Source: Candidatus Nitrohelix vancouverensis (GTDB lineage: Bacteria > Nitrospinota > Nitrospinia > Nitrospinales > VA-1). Taken from it: a DNA stretch of 64,000 nucleotides. How positions within the stretch are numbered: position 1 is the stretch's first letter; every line of letters starts with the position of its first letter. The position numbers and the translations under genes are program-made. The stretch spans positions 3,243,474 through 3,307,473 of the forward strand of contig CP048620.1 of assembly GCA_015698305.1 (NCBI GenBank). The letters run 5' to 3'. Positions 9,871-18,588 of this stretch are shown here, piece after piece. The notes beneath the pieces were generated by a model. The model saw only the letters and a program-made list of their open reading frames with translations, had not been told where the DNA came from and did not search any database.

Positions 9871-10020
9871 ATTTTTCAAGGCGACAGTAAGGTTCGTTGC
9901 TTAAAGTCAATTTTCACAAAAAATATTTCAAAGCGCCGACGCTCTAGATTTTTCCAAACGATAGATCGGCGCCTTATTCGCAGACCGCTCCAAAAATATC
10001 TCAAAACGCCAACGCTCTAA
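9848..10020. repeat. Three degenerate direct repeats
   Basis: Copies begin at 9848, 9925 and 9998, a period of about 75 bp. The shared core resembles TCAAAACGCCGACGCTCTAG. Copies 1 and 2 continue with GATTTTTC; copies 2 and 3 are both preceded by CAAAAATAT-like sequence. Copy 1 is the last codons of gatA, and copy 3 overlaps the stop codon of the convergent dehydrogenase. It looks like repeated partial duplication of the gatA 3' end. Confidence 0.75.
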
Positions 10021-10970
10021 CTTCCGTTCGCATCCGATTCAACACGGTCGGCAAACTCCTCCAGAAACCAGTCCAGATACTTCGGAACCGCCGCCGAGAT
10101 ATGCGGTTGAATCAACACCTTCTCATTCTCCCAGAGCGGAGAGGTCTCCGGTAGAGGCTCCGTTTCAAATACATCCAGATAGGCGCCCGCCAGACGCTCG
10201 TCATTTAGCGCATCCAGCAAATCCGCTTCATTGCAGGCGTTGCCGCGTCCCACATTATAGAGGTAGCACGATGAGGGAAGTTTCATCAGAACGTCGCGGT
10301 TCAGCAGATGAGTCGTCTCATCCGTTCCCGGCAAGGCCAGTATGAGATGATCGGCGGATTCCAGCGCTCCTGTCAAACCCTTCGCATCCACCACAGCCTG
10401 CGCGGAATGTTTGAATCGTTCCGGTTGCGACGCATCGCGTTTGATTCCGGTGACGCGACAGCCCAGCGCCATCAAACGCTCGCCGATCGCCTGGCCGATT
10501 TTTCCGAAGCCCCAGACCACCGCGTGAGAACCTTGCAAGGACGCCATGCGATCCGTCAACTTGACCCGCGCCCATTTTTTTTGTTTTTGAAATTCAAGCG
10601 ACTGCGGAAAGGCTTTGATGAAATACAACATCGCGCCGATCACCGACTCCGCCATGATCGGGCCATGAAAGCCCCCAAAGCTGACGCGCAAGGACTCGGT
10701 AGGCTCGACCTCGATCCACTCCTGCCCTGCCGACGGCGTCGCAATGCATTTCAGCAAAGGCGCATTTTCAAGCCATTCGTTCTTAAAATGCCAGACCAGA
10801 ACGCAGTCCGCTTCAGGCAGAAGTTCTAGAAAATCCTTCGAGTTAAAACACGCTTCAATGCGCGTATTCGGGAAGCGTATTTGCAAAAATTGCCGGTGCC
10901 GATCCTGAAAATTCCAGGCCCGCACATGTGGTTGTTTTAGATACACCAAAATGAAATCCGGAATCAACAA
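10017..10970 (-). CDS. D-2-hydroxyacid dehydrogenase family protein
   Basis: NAD(P)-dependent oxidoreductase of the D-isomer-specific 2-hydroxyacid dehydrogenase family; the substrate cannot be told from sequence. The Rossmann motif is VVWGFGKIGQAIGERL. The catalytic-region motifs follow: LALPGTDETTHLLN, YNVGRGNACNEADLLDAL (arginine-region loop), LDVFETEPLPETSPLW (Glu) and VLIQPHISA (His). The start is uncertain because no ATG is available. TTG at 10970 is chosen because AAAGGAAG lies six bases upstream and conserved sequence begins just after it; the open frame extends to a TTG at 11042. The gene is convergent with gatA, and its stop lies in a repeat copy. Confidence 0.85.
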   Translation of the reverse strand: MLIPDFILVYLKQPHVRAWNFQDRHRQFLQIRFPNTRIEACFNSKDFLELLPEADCVLVWHFKNEWLENAPLLKCIATPSAGQEWIEVEPTESLRVSFGGFHGPIMAESVIGAMLYFIKAFPQSLEFQKQKKWARVKLTDRMASLQGSHAVVWGFGKIGQAIGERLMALGCRVTGIKRDASQPERFKHSAQAVVDAKGLTGALESADHLILALPGTDETTHLLNRDVLMKLPSSCYLYNVGRGNACNEADLLDALNDERLAGAYLDVFETEPLPETSPLWENEKVLIQPHISAAVPKYLDWFLEEFADRVESDANGS

Positions 10971-11195
10971 GAGCCCTTCCTTTCTCAAATAGCTTGAAAT
11001 TCCCCTCACTACAAATTTATCTTTTTTTATAACTTTGGTCAAAATACTGCAAAGACGGATTTTTTTCCGAAATTCCGAAAAATTCTAACCTACTGTAAAT
11101 GAAAGCGTTAACCAAAAGCATTCATTTTGGCAAGCTTATTGCTTTATCTATGGGCAACAAGCTAATTTTTCGTACCCACAAAGGGGAGAGATAAG

Positions 11196-11555
11196 ATGAC
11201 ACGAGCAGACCTGGTAACCAAGCTTTCGTTAAGAATGAATGTAACCAAAAAAGATGCAGAAAAATACCTCAATTGTTTTCTCGATGCAATCGTAGGAAGT
11301 CTTGAGCGAAATGAGCGCGTGGTGGTTCAGGGATTCGGCTCGTTTTCACTGAAAACTTATGCGGCGCGCAAGACCAAAAAACCCATTACCGGGGAACCTC
11401 TCGAATTGCCCGAACGCAGTAAACCGGTGTTTCAACCCGGCAAGGAACTGCGCCTGCGCGTGAATCGAGAAGCTGCGGTAGCGCAACCCGTCCAGAAACC
11501 GCAACGGGTTCTGAAAATCACTTTGGGCAAGCTGGAAGAGTCCGCCGCCGTTTGA
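11196..11555 (+). CDS. HU/IHF-family DNA-binding protein
   Basis: 119 residues. Residues 1-91 form a complete HU/IHF fold (MTRADLVTKLSLRMNVTKKD dimerisation helices, then VVVQGFGSFSLKTYAAR and the DNA-binding arm ending in PVFQPGKELRLRVN). It is expected to bend DNA in the nucleoid as a dimer. The arm lacks the usual RxGRNPxTG form: it reads KTKKPITGEPLELPERSK, which is atypical. About 28 residues follow the fold (AVAQPVQKPQRVLKITLGKL), a short extension not present in standard HU. A strong ribosome-binding site, AAAGGGGAGAG, precedes the ATG. A second HU/IHF paralogue lies at 62113. Confidence 0.9.
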   Translation: MTRADLVTKLSLRMNVTKKDAEKYLNCFLDAIVGSLERNERVVVQGFGSFSLKTYAARKTKKPITGEPLELPERSKPVFQPGKELRLRVNREAAVAQPVQKPQRVLKITLGKLEESAAV

Positions 11556-11668
11556 GCGGCGCGGCTCTCCGCCCGAAAGGGCTTTTTCCCCACCGGACTG
11601 TGTGCTAAACTGCGTCCGATTGGCTTTTACAGCCTGAGCTTGGGCTGTCTTTAATCAAGGGGGCTAAC

Positions 11669-11941
11669 ATGGGCAAAACCCAGACTTGCGGAAAATGCGG
11701 CGATACCAATATCATTCGCGGCGATCTGGACTTGCGAACCAGCAAGGATCTCGAACTGATCATGGTCGTTCGCAAATATCATGGAATAGAAAAAAAGGTT
11801 CCGATCCTTCCTCTGGTTTGCGGTTCCTGTGGACACGTTGAGTTTCACGTCGAGGACTTCGAATCCTTGAAAGTTCAGGCCAGCGACAAGCCGATCGACC
11901 CGGAATTCCGAGGTCGCCCGATTCAGGAGTACGACTTCTGA
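11669..11941 (+). CDS. Small zinc-ribbon protein
   Basis: 90 residues with two CxxC knuckles: CGKCGDTNIIRGDLDLR at the N-terminus and CGSCGHVEFHVEDFESL around residues 51-67, the spacing expected of a single zinc ribbon. No membrane segment. A similar layout occurs in small conserved proteins of unknown role. A good ribosome-binding site (AAGGGGG) lies upstream. It is monocistronic-looking, between the HU-like gene and sdhC. Confidence 0.8.
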   Translation: MGKTQTCGKCGDTNIIRGDLDLRTSKDLELIMVVRKYHGIEKKVPILPLVCGSCGHVEFHVEDFESLKVQASDKPIDPEFRGRPIQEYDF

Positions 11942-12004
11942 TTATTTTCGGAACATCGTTTAAAAAGCCTTGTTTTTAAAACCAATATAGCTGAGAATGA
12001 GCTT

Positions 12005-12688
12005 ATGGGAAGGTTCAATAAAGACCAAATCCATTTTCTTATTCTCAAAACCCACTCTCTGACGGGTCTGATACCTGTTGGAGCCTTCCTCGTAATACAC
12101 CTCACAGTCAATTCACTCCGCACCGTTGGCGTCTGGCAGTATCAACTCAGCATTGACCTTATCAATAATCTGCCCTTTTTGATCTGGATTGAGATCGGCT
12201 TCATATACGTTCCCTTGCTGTTTCACTCGCTGGTCGGATTTTATATTTACCGGGGCGGAAAAAGAAACACAGCCGTCTATCGCTACCCAAGAAATTACCT
12301 CTACACGTTACAACGGCTTTCCGGAGCCGTCGTGTTCGCGTTTCTCATTTATCATATGGGGACCACCGTCGCCCCCAAACTGCTTTACGATAAAGGCGGC
12401 TTCGAAGCGGCGCCTTATCTCATCTCGATCATGAACACCGAGTTTGAATCCTGGCTCGGTCGCATTATTTATTTCATCGGCATCTCAGCCGCCGCCTTTC
12501 ATTTCGCGAACGGCTTGTGGGGCTTTTGCATTTCCTGGGGCATCCTGCTGGGCAAGAATGCGCAACGCACGATGGGTTACGCATTCCTGCTGGTCGGGGT
12601 GGTTCTCTTTGTGATGGGAATGGCGACTGTCGCCGAATTTTCACTGAATCCCATCGACGTCCAACCCACTCGCCCGGGGAGCCTGTAA
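12005..12688 (+). CDS. sdhC: Succinate dehydrogenase cytochrome b subunit
   Basis: Membrane anchor of complex II, resembling the B. subtilis/Wolinella-type single cytochrome b558 subunit with about five membrane helices in 227 residues. Candidate haem-ligand histidines lie within helices (HSLTGLIPVGAFLVIHLTVN near 20-37, LLFHSLVGFYIYRG near 75, FLIYHMGTT near 115, AAFHFANGLWGF near 165). One subunit carrying all helices implies a di-haem quinone-reducing or quinol-oxidising anchor. Its stop codon overlaps the sdhA ATG (TAATG), so the genes are translationally coupled. Confidence 0.92.
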   Translation: MGRFNKDQIHFLILKTHSLTGLIPVGAFLVIHLTVNSLRTVGVWQYQLSIDLINNLPFLIWIEIGFIYVPLLFHSLVGFYIYRGGKRNTAVYRYPRNYLYTLQRLSGAVVFAFLIYHMGTTVAPKLLYDKGGFEAAPYLISIMNTEFESWLGRIIYFIGISAAAFHFANGLWGFCISWGILLGKNAQRTMGYAFLLVGVVLFVMGMATVAEFSLNPIDVQPTRPGSL

Positions 12689-14631
12689 TGCCGCGTCGCA
12701 AAAAGAAAATCATCATCATTGGCGGCGGACTCGCCGGATTGTCTGCGGCGATGAAATTATGCGAACGCGACGCGGAAGTTGTGATCGTCTCCTTTCAAAA
12801 TCTGAAGCGTTCGCATTCGGTCTGCGCGCAGGGCGGCATCAACGCCGCCATCGACGCAAAAAACGAAGGCGACACGCCGGAAAAACATTTCTACGACACC
12901 ATCAAGGGCGGCGATTTTCTGGCGCATCAACCGCTGGTGCGGGACATGTGTCATCAGGCGCCCGCCATCATTCATTTGCTCGACCGCATCGGCGTCGCCT
13001 TCAACCGCACCGGAGAAGGACGTCTTGCCTTTCGACGTTTTGGCGGCACCCTCTATTCGCGAACCGCGTTCGCCGGAGCCACCACCGGACAGCAGTTGGT
13101 GTACTCGCTCGACGAACAGGTGCGACGCTTCGAGCACGACGGCATGGTCGAACGGCTGGAGTGGCACGAGTACCTCGGCGCGGTGATCGACGACGAAGGC
13201 GTGTGTCGCGGCGCCGTACTTCACGATTTGCACACCAATAAATTATTCACGGTCAAAGGCGACGCGGTGATTCTGGCGACGGGCGGGCCGGGGCAAGTTT
13301 ACGTTCGCTCGACCAATTCCGTTGTCAATACGGGAGCCGCCGCCACCCAGGCTTATTTGCAAGGCGCCAAATACGGCAACGGAGAATTCATTCAGATCCA
13401 CCCCACCGCCATTCCGGGGCAAGACAAACTGCGCCTGATGAGCGAATCGGCGCGCGGCGAAGGCGGTCGCGTCTGGGTTCCGCGCAGAGCCGACGACAAA
13501 CGCGATCCGAAATCCATCCCGGAGAGCGAACGCTATTATTTTCTTGAAGAGAAATACCCGCTTTACGGCAACCTGGTGCCGCGCGATGTGGCTTCTCGGG
13601 AAATTTACGACATCGTCTACAACCATCGCCTCGGCGTCGGCGGCGAACCGATGGTGTTTCTCGACCTGACCCACAAATCCAAGGCCTATCTTGAAGACCG
13701 GCTCGGCGGCATTCTCGACATCTATCAAAAATTCACCGGCGACGATCCGAAAATCACCCCCATGCGTATTTTCCCCGCCGTGCATTATTCGATGGGCGGG
13801 CTGTGGACCGATTTCGAAAGGGACTCGCACGGATTGATCGACCACGCGTCGCCGCGCAATCAGAGCACTTCCATTCCCGGCCTGTACGCCGCCGGAGAAG
13901 CCGACTACCAGTACCACGGCGCCAACCGTCTCGGCGCCAATTCCCTGCTGAGCTGTATTTACACGGGACTCATGATGTCGCGCGCCGTCATCAACTTTTC
14001 CAACAACCTCAACCGCTCTTTTGAGGACGTTCCCAGCACGGTTTACGAACAGACGCAGTCCTACTGGGAGAACCGCTTCCGCGACATCCGTAAAATGGAC
14101 GGCTCCGAGAATCCCTATCAACTGCACAAGGAACTGGGCGACACCATGATGTCGAGCGTGTTGATCGTGCGCGACAACAAGACTCTGGAAAAAACCCAGC
14201 ATGCCATCGAAGACATTGAAACCCGTTTCAAGGACGTAAAATGCGTCGACACCAGCAATTGGGCCAACCCGACGCCGAGCTTTATCAACCAGCTCTACTG
14301 CATGATTCATCTGTCCAAGATCATCGCCAAGGGCGCCTTGATGCGAGACGAATTTCGCGGCGCGCATTACAAACCCGATTTTGATCTGCGCCAACCCGGC
14401 GATTTCGATCCCTTCGAATACATCGACTATCTGGAAAGAAAGAAAAACGGCGAAGCGATGGAAGACTCGCATTACCCGGAAGGCCATCTCGACTACATGA
14501 AGCGCTTTGAAGAAAACAACAAGAAATGGCTGAAATCAAGCATTGCGACCTACAAAGACAACGGCCCTGAAATCACCTATGAAGACGTGGACACGTCGAT
14601 TGTGACGCCACGCCCTCGAAAATACGATTGA
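12688..14631 (+). CDS. sdhA: Succinate dehydrogenase flavoprotein subunit
   Basis: FAD-containing catalytic subunit of complex II, oxidising succinate to fumarate (or the reverse). 647 residues from the ATG that overlaps the sdhC stop. An upstream in-frame start at 12517 would lie inside sdhC and is rejected. Motifs: dinucleotide fold IIIIGGGLAGLSAAMKL, covalent-FAD histidine region SHSVCAQGGINAA, HPTAIPG, the active-site stretch ESARGEGGRVWVPR, and GLYAAGEADYQYHGANRLGA. This is the B. subtilis-type form, matching the sdhC type. Confidence 0.96.
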   Translation: MPRRKKKIIIIGGGLAGLSAAMKLCERDAEVVIVSFQNLKRSHSVCAQGGINAAIDAKNEGDTPEKHFYDTIKGGDFLAHQPLVRDMCHQAPAIIHLLDRIGVAFNRTGEGRLAFRRFGGTLYSRTAFAGATTGQQLVYSLDEQVRRFEHDGMVERLEWHEYLGAVIDDEGVCRGAVLHDLHTNKLFTVKGDAVILATGGPGQVYVRSTNSVVNTGAAATQAYLQGAKYGNGEFIQIHPTAIPGQDKLRLMSESARGEGGRVWVPRRADDKRDPKSIPESERYYFLEEKYPLYGNLVPRDVASREIYDIVYNHRLGVGGEPMVFLDLTHKSKAYLEDRLGGILDIYQKFTGDDPKITPMRIFPAVHYSMGGLWTDFERDSHGLIDHASPRNQSTSIPGLYAAGEADYQYHGANRLGANSLLSCIYTGLMMSRAVINFSNNLNRSFEDVPSTVYEQTQSYWENRFRDIRKMDGSENPYQLHKELGDTMMSSVLIVRDNKTLEKTQHAIEDIETRFKDVKCVDTSNWANPTPSFINQLYCMIHLSKIIAKGALMRDEFRGAHYKPDFDLRQPGDFDPFEYIDYLERKKNGEAMEDSHYPEGHLDYMKRFEENNKKWLKSSIATYKDNGPEITYEDVDTSIVTPRPRKYD

Positions 14632-14641
14632 GGCAAAAACC

Positions 14642-15394
14642 ATGACTCCACCCAAATCCGTTCGATTCACCATCAAACGTCAGGACCGCCCGGACTCCGT
14701 AGCCTACTGGCAGAATTTTGAAGTGGAATGGAAACCCCACGCCAACGTGATCTCCTGCCTGCAGGACATTCAACGTCGCCCGGTCACAGCGGAAGGCGAG
14801 AGCGTGAACCCGGTGGCCTGGGATTGCAATTGCCTGGAAGAAGTCTGCGGTTCCTGCACCATGCTGATCAACGGAAAAGTTCGTCAGGCCTGCACGGCGC
14901 TGATCGACAAGCTGGAGCGCCCCATTTACCTGGAACCCATGTCGAAATTTCCCGCAGTGCGCGACCTGCAGGTGAACCGGAGCCGCATGTTCGACAACCT
15001 CAAAAAAGTCAAGGCCTGGCTCCCGGTCGACGGCACCCACGATCTGGGCGAAGGCCCGGTCATGTCCGACGCCGTTCGCGCCCAGCGCTACGTTCTGTCC
15101 GAGTGCATGTCCTGCGGTTGTTGCCTCGAAGCCTGTCCGCAATTCACCAAGGACAATAATTTTATGGGCGCCGCCACCTTCAGCCAGGTCAGGCTGTTCA
15201 ATTTACACCCCACCGGCTCCATGCAGAAAGAGGAACGGCTCGAAGCGGTCATGGGCGAAGGCGGCATCGCCGACTGCGGCAACGCTCAGGTCTGCGTCGA
15301 AGTCTGCCCCAAGAACATACCGCTCACCGAATCCATCGCCGAAGTGGGCCGCCAAAGCTCGCTTCAAATGATAAAAAACTTTTTTGTGAAATGA
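14642..15394 (+). CDS. sdhB: Succinate dehydrogenase iron-sulfur subunit
   Basis: Electron-transfer subunit between the SdhA flavin and the quinone site. 250 residues. The plant-type [2Fe-2S] ligands are in CNCLEEVCGSC plus a later cysteine (VRQAC); the C-terminal ferredoxin part has CMSCGCCLEACP and CGNAQVCVEVCP for the [4Fe-4S] and [3Fe-4S] clusters. GAGG precedes the ATG, ten bases after sdhA, completing a C-A-B operon. Confidence 0.96.
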   Translation: MTPPKSVRFTIKRQDRPDSVAYWQNFEVEWKPHANVISCLQDIQRRPVTAEGESVNPVAWDCNCLEEVCGSCTMLINGKVRQACTALIDKLERPIYLEPMSKFPAVRDLQVNRSRMFDNLKKVKAWLPVDGTHDLGEGPVMSDAVRAQRYVLSECMSCGCCLEACPQFTKDNNFMGAATFSQVRLFNLHPTGSMQKEERLEAVMGEGGIADCGNAQVCVEVCPKNIPLTESIAEVGRQSSLQMIKNFFVK

Positions 15395-15501
15395 GCCGAT
15401 CGGTTTTTTATTTTTAATGGTTCGATAGTTTTGCTATGATAAACGCCTGCTTTAGCGTATTCATGGATTCAAAATTTACCCTTTGATTAAAGGTTTTCAT
15501 T

Positions 15502-16392
15502 ATGAAAGTATCCCTTGCCAGCGCCATGGGCACCTGTTTTGGCGTCCAGGACGCCATCAACCTTGCGATGAGTCCCGAGTTTGTATCCGACCTGACCATC
15601 GTCGGCCAACTGGTTCATAACGCCCAGGTCAACAAATCACTTGAGGAACATGGCGTCGCCGTGGTCAAAGGCATCGGGGAAATCGACCAGATCAAAACCA
15701 AAAAAGTGATGATCACCGCCCACGGCGCGGCGGACAAAACCAAAAAACTTCTCAACGAAGCCGGTTTCATTGTCTACGACGCCAGTTGTCCTCTGGTGAT
15801 GCGCGTTCACAAAACCATCAAGTCGATGGTCACGCAGAATTATTTCCCCGTCGTCATCGGCCAGAAGGATCATGTTGAAGTCAAAGGCATCGTCGGCGAT
15901 CTGGATGATTACCTCGTCATCAATCAGGAAGAAGATCTTGAAAAAATTCGCAAGTCAGGCAAACGACGTCTGGGCATCGTCAGCCAGACCACCTTGCAAG
16001 TGGAAAAAATAGAAGCGCTGGTGCGCCAGATACGGGAGATGGACTGCGTTGACGAAGTGTATTTCGTCAACACCATCTGCCAACCCACTCGGGACCGCCA
16101 GATCGCCGTTCACGATCTCGCCAGCCAGGTTGATTTGATGATTGTCGTCGGCGGTTACAATTCGTCCAACACCAAAAAACTGGTTCAGGTCTGCGATGAA
16201 AAAGGCGTGGACTCGTACCATATCGAATCGCACTCTGAATTGAAGGATGGCTGGTTCATGGATAAAAACCATGTCGGAATCACCGCTGGAACCAGCACGC
16301 CGGAATACGTTATCAACGAAGTGCACGAAGCGATTCTGGAAATTGCTAAAAGAGTGAATGGCGCTGTAGAGTCGGAATCAGCCTCTCAGTAA
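15502..16392 (+). CDS. ispH: HMBPP reductase
   Basis: 4-hydroxy-3-methylbut-2-enyl diphosphate reductase, the last step of the MEP isoprenoid pathway, giving IPP and DMAPP. The three cluster-binding cysteines are at Cys12 (GTCFGV), Cys96 (DASCPLV) and Cys193 (NTICQPT). Substrate histidines appear in LVHN and ITAHGA, and KDHVEVKG contains the catalytic-site glutamate. 296 residues, a normal length. AAAGG precedes the ATG. The next gene uses isoprenoid diphosphates, so the pair forms a short isoprenoid cluster. Confidence 0.94.
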   Translation: MKVSLASAMGTCFGVQDAINLAMSPEFVSDLTIVGQLVHNAQVNKSLEEHGVAVVKGIGEIDQIKTKKVMITAHGAADKTKKLLNEAGFIVYDASCPLVMRVHKTIKSMVTQNYFPVVIGQKDHVEVKGIVGDLDDYLVINQEEDLEKIRKSGKRRLGIVSQTTLQVEKIEALVRQIREMDCVDEVYFVNTICQPTRDRQIAVHDLASQVDLMIVVGGYNSSNTKKLVQVCDEKGVDSYHIESHSELKDGWFMDKNHVGITAGTSTPEYVINEVHEAILEIAKRVNGAVESESASQ

Positions 16393-16490
16393 ACCCGAGC
16401 AACCCCGTCCAAATACCTGTTTCCTCTTGCGCGGCGGTTTGTCTAACAAAAATTTAGAGTCAACCGCATTTTCCCGCTGATTAAAGAAGA

Positions 16491-17594
16491 ATGGACGATT
16501 GGAATTATTGCGTAGCCACGCTACCTAAAGTATCCCGCACCTTTGCCTTGAATATTTCCGTTCTGAAGGGAGACCTTCACGGAAGCATTCTCGTCGCCTA
16601 TCTCTTCTGCCGCACGGTCGACACCGTCGAAGACGCGGCGGAACTCGACCCCGCAATCAAAGTCAAACTTCTCGGGGGCTTCATCGATCTGATGCAAAGC
16701 CCGGCGCCGCGAACTGCGGAGCTGGAGCAATGGATATCCGATTGCGCGCCCGTGGACGGCTCGCCGACCGACCTCGACCTTTTAAAAAACATCGATCGCG
16801 TCTTTCGCATCTTTGACACATTACCGGCAAGCCACCAGAAACCGATCCGCGAGTCGGTCTGTAAAATGTCTTCGGGGATGGCCTATTTTCAGGACAAATT
16901 CGAGCAAAAAACGCTCACCCCTTTAGAAGACCAGAACGAGCTGGAAGACTATTGCTATTTTGTCGCGGGCGTGGTCGGCGAAATGCTGTGCGAACTAAAA
17001 CTCGCGAAGTTAACCGGACTGCCTGAGAACGCCAAACGCATCATGCGCGAAAACGCCGTGTCCTTCGGGCTTGGCCTGCAAATGACGAATATTTCCAAGG
17101 ATGTGATCGTCGACCAGAGTCGCGGCTGGTCCTATGTGCCCAAAAGTTTCATCGAGGAAAAAGGGCTGAGCCTTGAAGCGTTTCAATCTGGAAGCGACAT
17201 CGAAAAAAACCTCGAAGTCATGGAAACCCTGCTCCTCAAAACCACCGGGCATTTACGCGATGCGCTGAAATACACCCTCGCCATCCCAAGACAAGAAGTC
17301 AGCTTGCGCCTGTTCTGTATCTGGCCGCTGTGGATGGCGGCGGAGACGGTCGCGACCCTGCACAACAATCGAGAACTGATGACTTCCGACGCGCAGGTCA
17401 AAATATCCCGAAAGACTGTCCGTAAAATTTTACGCCGCACCCCGCTGATCGCATTTTCCAATTTCCTCTTACAGCGTTCTTTTGATAGCATACTGAAATC
17501 AAACGACTTTACTAATCCTCCGCGCTTCGATTTGAAACATTTAAAATCCCGGCTGGAGAAACTGGATTTGCCTTTTTCTGCAAATTCGGGATAA
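16491..17594 (+). CDS. Squalene/phytoene synthase family protein
   Basis: Head-to-head prenyl transferase of 367 residues. Both aspartate-rich motifs are present: DTVED at residues 44-48 (after YLFCRTV) and the second at 200-208 (NISKDVIVD, then QSRGWSYVP), which bind the Mg-diphosphates. The sequence around the second motif resembles squalene synthases more than phytoene synthases, so squalene for hopanoid or sterol-like lipids is the likelier product, but HpnC/HpnD or phytoene activity cannot be excluded. It follows ispH by about 100 bp. No other hopanoid or carotenoid gene is in the window. Confidence 0.87.
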   Translation: MDDWNYCVATLPKVSRTFALNISVLKGDLHGSILVAYLFCRTVDTVEDAAELDPAIKVKLLGGFIDLMQSPAPRTAELEQWISDCAPVDGSPTDLDLLKNIDRVFRIFDTLPASHQKPIRESVCKMSSGMAYFQDKFEQKTLTPLEDQNELEDYCYFVAGVVGEMLCELKLAKLTGLPENAKRIMRENAVSFGLGLQMTNISKDVIVDQSRGWSYVPKSFIEEKGLSLEAFQSGSDIEKNLEVMETLLLKTTGHLRDALKYTLAIPRQEVSLRLFCIWPLWMAAETVATLHNNRELMTSDAQVKISRKTVRKILRRTPLIAFSNFLLQRSFDSILKSNDFTNPPRFDLKHLKSRLEKLDLPFSANSG

Positions 17595-17604
17595 TCAAGG
17601 ACAC

Positions 17605-18054
17605 ATGAACTCAATTGAACGTTTTATCGACAATAATGACGGAACCATCTCCGATCTGGAAAGCAATCTGACATGGGCCAAAGAGGATTCCTGGCAAGCC
17701 GAGCAAAAGTGGGTGACATGGGACGAAGCGATGGAACACGCCCAGAACTTGTCCGGGATCAAATTCGCCGGGCACAAGGACTGGCGCCTGCCCACTTGCG
17801 ATGAAGCCAAGACCCTGTTCGATCCGGCATGGGAAAATACTGATAAATACGATGCTAAAATCGGTCTGAATCCCATTTTTCCTCCGGGGCCTCTACCCAC
17901 CATATGGGCGCACGAAGCGATGATTGGCAATGAAGGTTTCATATTGGATTTAAGAAACGGAGAAATCCGTTCCCTGTATAAAAGCAAGAGCGGAAGAATG
18001 GCCGCGCGCCCGGTGCGCGAGACAGAGAAAATCATTCCCCTCTCGGAAAGATAG
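17605..18054 (+). CDS. DUF1566 domain protein
   Basis: 149 residues with the DUF1566 hallmarks: FIDNNDGTISDLESNLTWAK at the N-terminus, HKDWRLPTCDEAKTLFD in the middle and AARPVRE near the end. The family is found in many exported and lectin-like bacterial proteins, but this copy has no signal peptide and is just one domain. Function unknown. It starts ten bases after the squalene synthase stop. Confidence 0.82.
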   Translation: MNSIERFIDNNDGTISDLESNLTWAKEDSWQAEQKWVTWDEAMEHAQNLSGIKFAGHKDWRLPTCDEAKTLFDPAWENTDKYDAKIGLNPIFPPGPLPTIWAHEAMIGNEGFILDLRNGEIRSLYKSKSGRMAARPVRETEKIIPLSER

Positions 18055-18116
18055 AACCGAAACGGATTGGCGCTCGTCCAGTTCATCAATGACAATTGAA
18101 TGTAGAGGTGGCTCTG

Positions 18117-18563
18117 TTGGACAAAAACAAACTCATACAAATTGCCGGAAGCCTTTGGGTCGTCATCGGAGCCTTTCTCGTGTTCCGGGGAATTTTGCTT
18201 TACAGTCTGGCGGTGGACGAACAACACGCCACCCAGACCGCCGTCGCCGTCTCCATCACAGCCGGGCTGGTCATTGGCTGGTTCAAGGGAAAATTTGTTT
18301 TGACCAAAACTGCGCGACGCAATAAAACCAGAATTCAAGCGCTCGAAGAACCCGTGAAACTGCACAATATCTTCACGACGCCCTTTTATTTTTTAATCGT
18401 CGCGATGATGGGCGTGGGTTTTCTCATGCGCCATTACAATACCTATCTGGGAGGCTACATCGTCGTCGCCGCTATCTATTGCGGTATCGGGGCCGCGCTG
18501 GTCTCCTCGAGTAAAATATACTGGAGCAACAAGGATACAGCCCCCGCCGGGGAATCCATCTAA
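18117..18563 (+). CDS. Small integral membrane protein
   Basis: About 148 residues from a TTG at 18117, chosen because AGAGGTG lies seven bases upstream; the open frame starts at another TTG at 18096. Four hydrophobic segments are visible (IAGSLWVVIGAFLVFRGILL, AVAVSITAGLVIGWF, FYFLIVAMMGVGFLM, YIVVAAIYCGIGAALV). No family recognised. It is the first of several small membrane-protein genes in the same direction up to 19138. Confidence 0.65.
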   Translation: MDKNKLIQIAGSLWVVIGAFLVFRGILLYSLAVDEQHATQTAVAVSITAGLVIGWFKGKFVLTKTARRNKTRIQALEEPVKLHNIFTTPFYFLIVAMMGVGFLMRHYNTYLGGYIVVAAIYCGIGAALVSSSKIYWSNKDTAPAGESI

Positions 18564-18588
18564 TTCATCATCCAACCTATTTTTTATC

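Noticed and set aside
9848-10020. Possible CRISPR array
   Set aside because: Only three degenerate units, the first coding for the gatA C-terminus; no cas genes and unequal spacers.
11571-11587. GCCC-GAAA-GGGC-TTTTT hairpin after the HU-like gene
   Set aside because: Only a four-bp stem; may weakly terminate but is not strong enough to list.
12517-12687. Extended N-terminus of SdhA
   Set aside because: It lies inside sdhC and adds no flavoprotein sequence; the ATG at 12688 overlapping the sdhC stop is the better start.
15390-15420. CCGATCGG followed by T-rich sequence after sdhB
   Set aside because: The palindrome is too short for a confident terminator.
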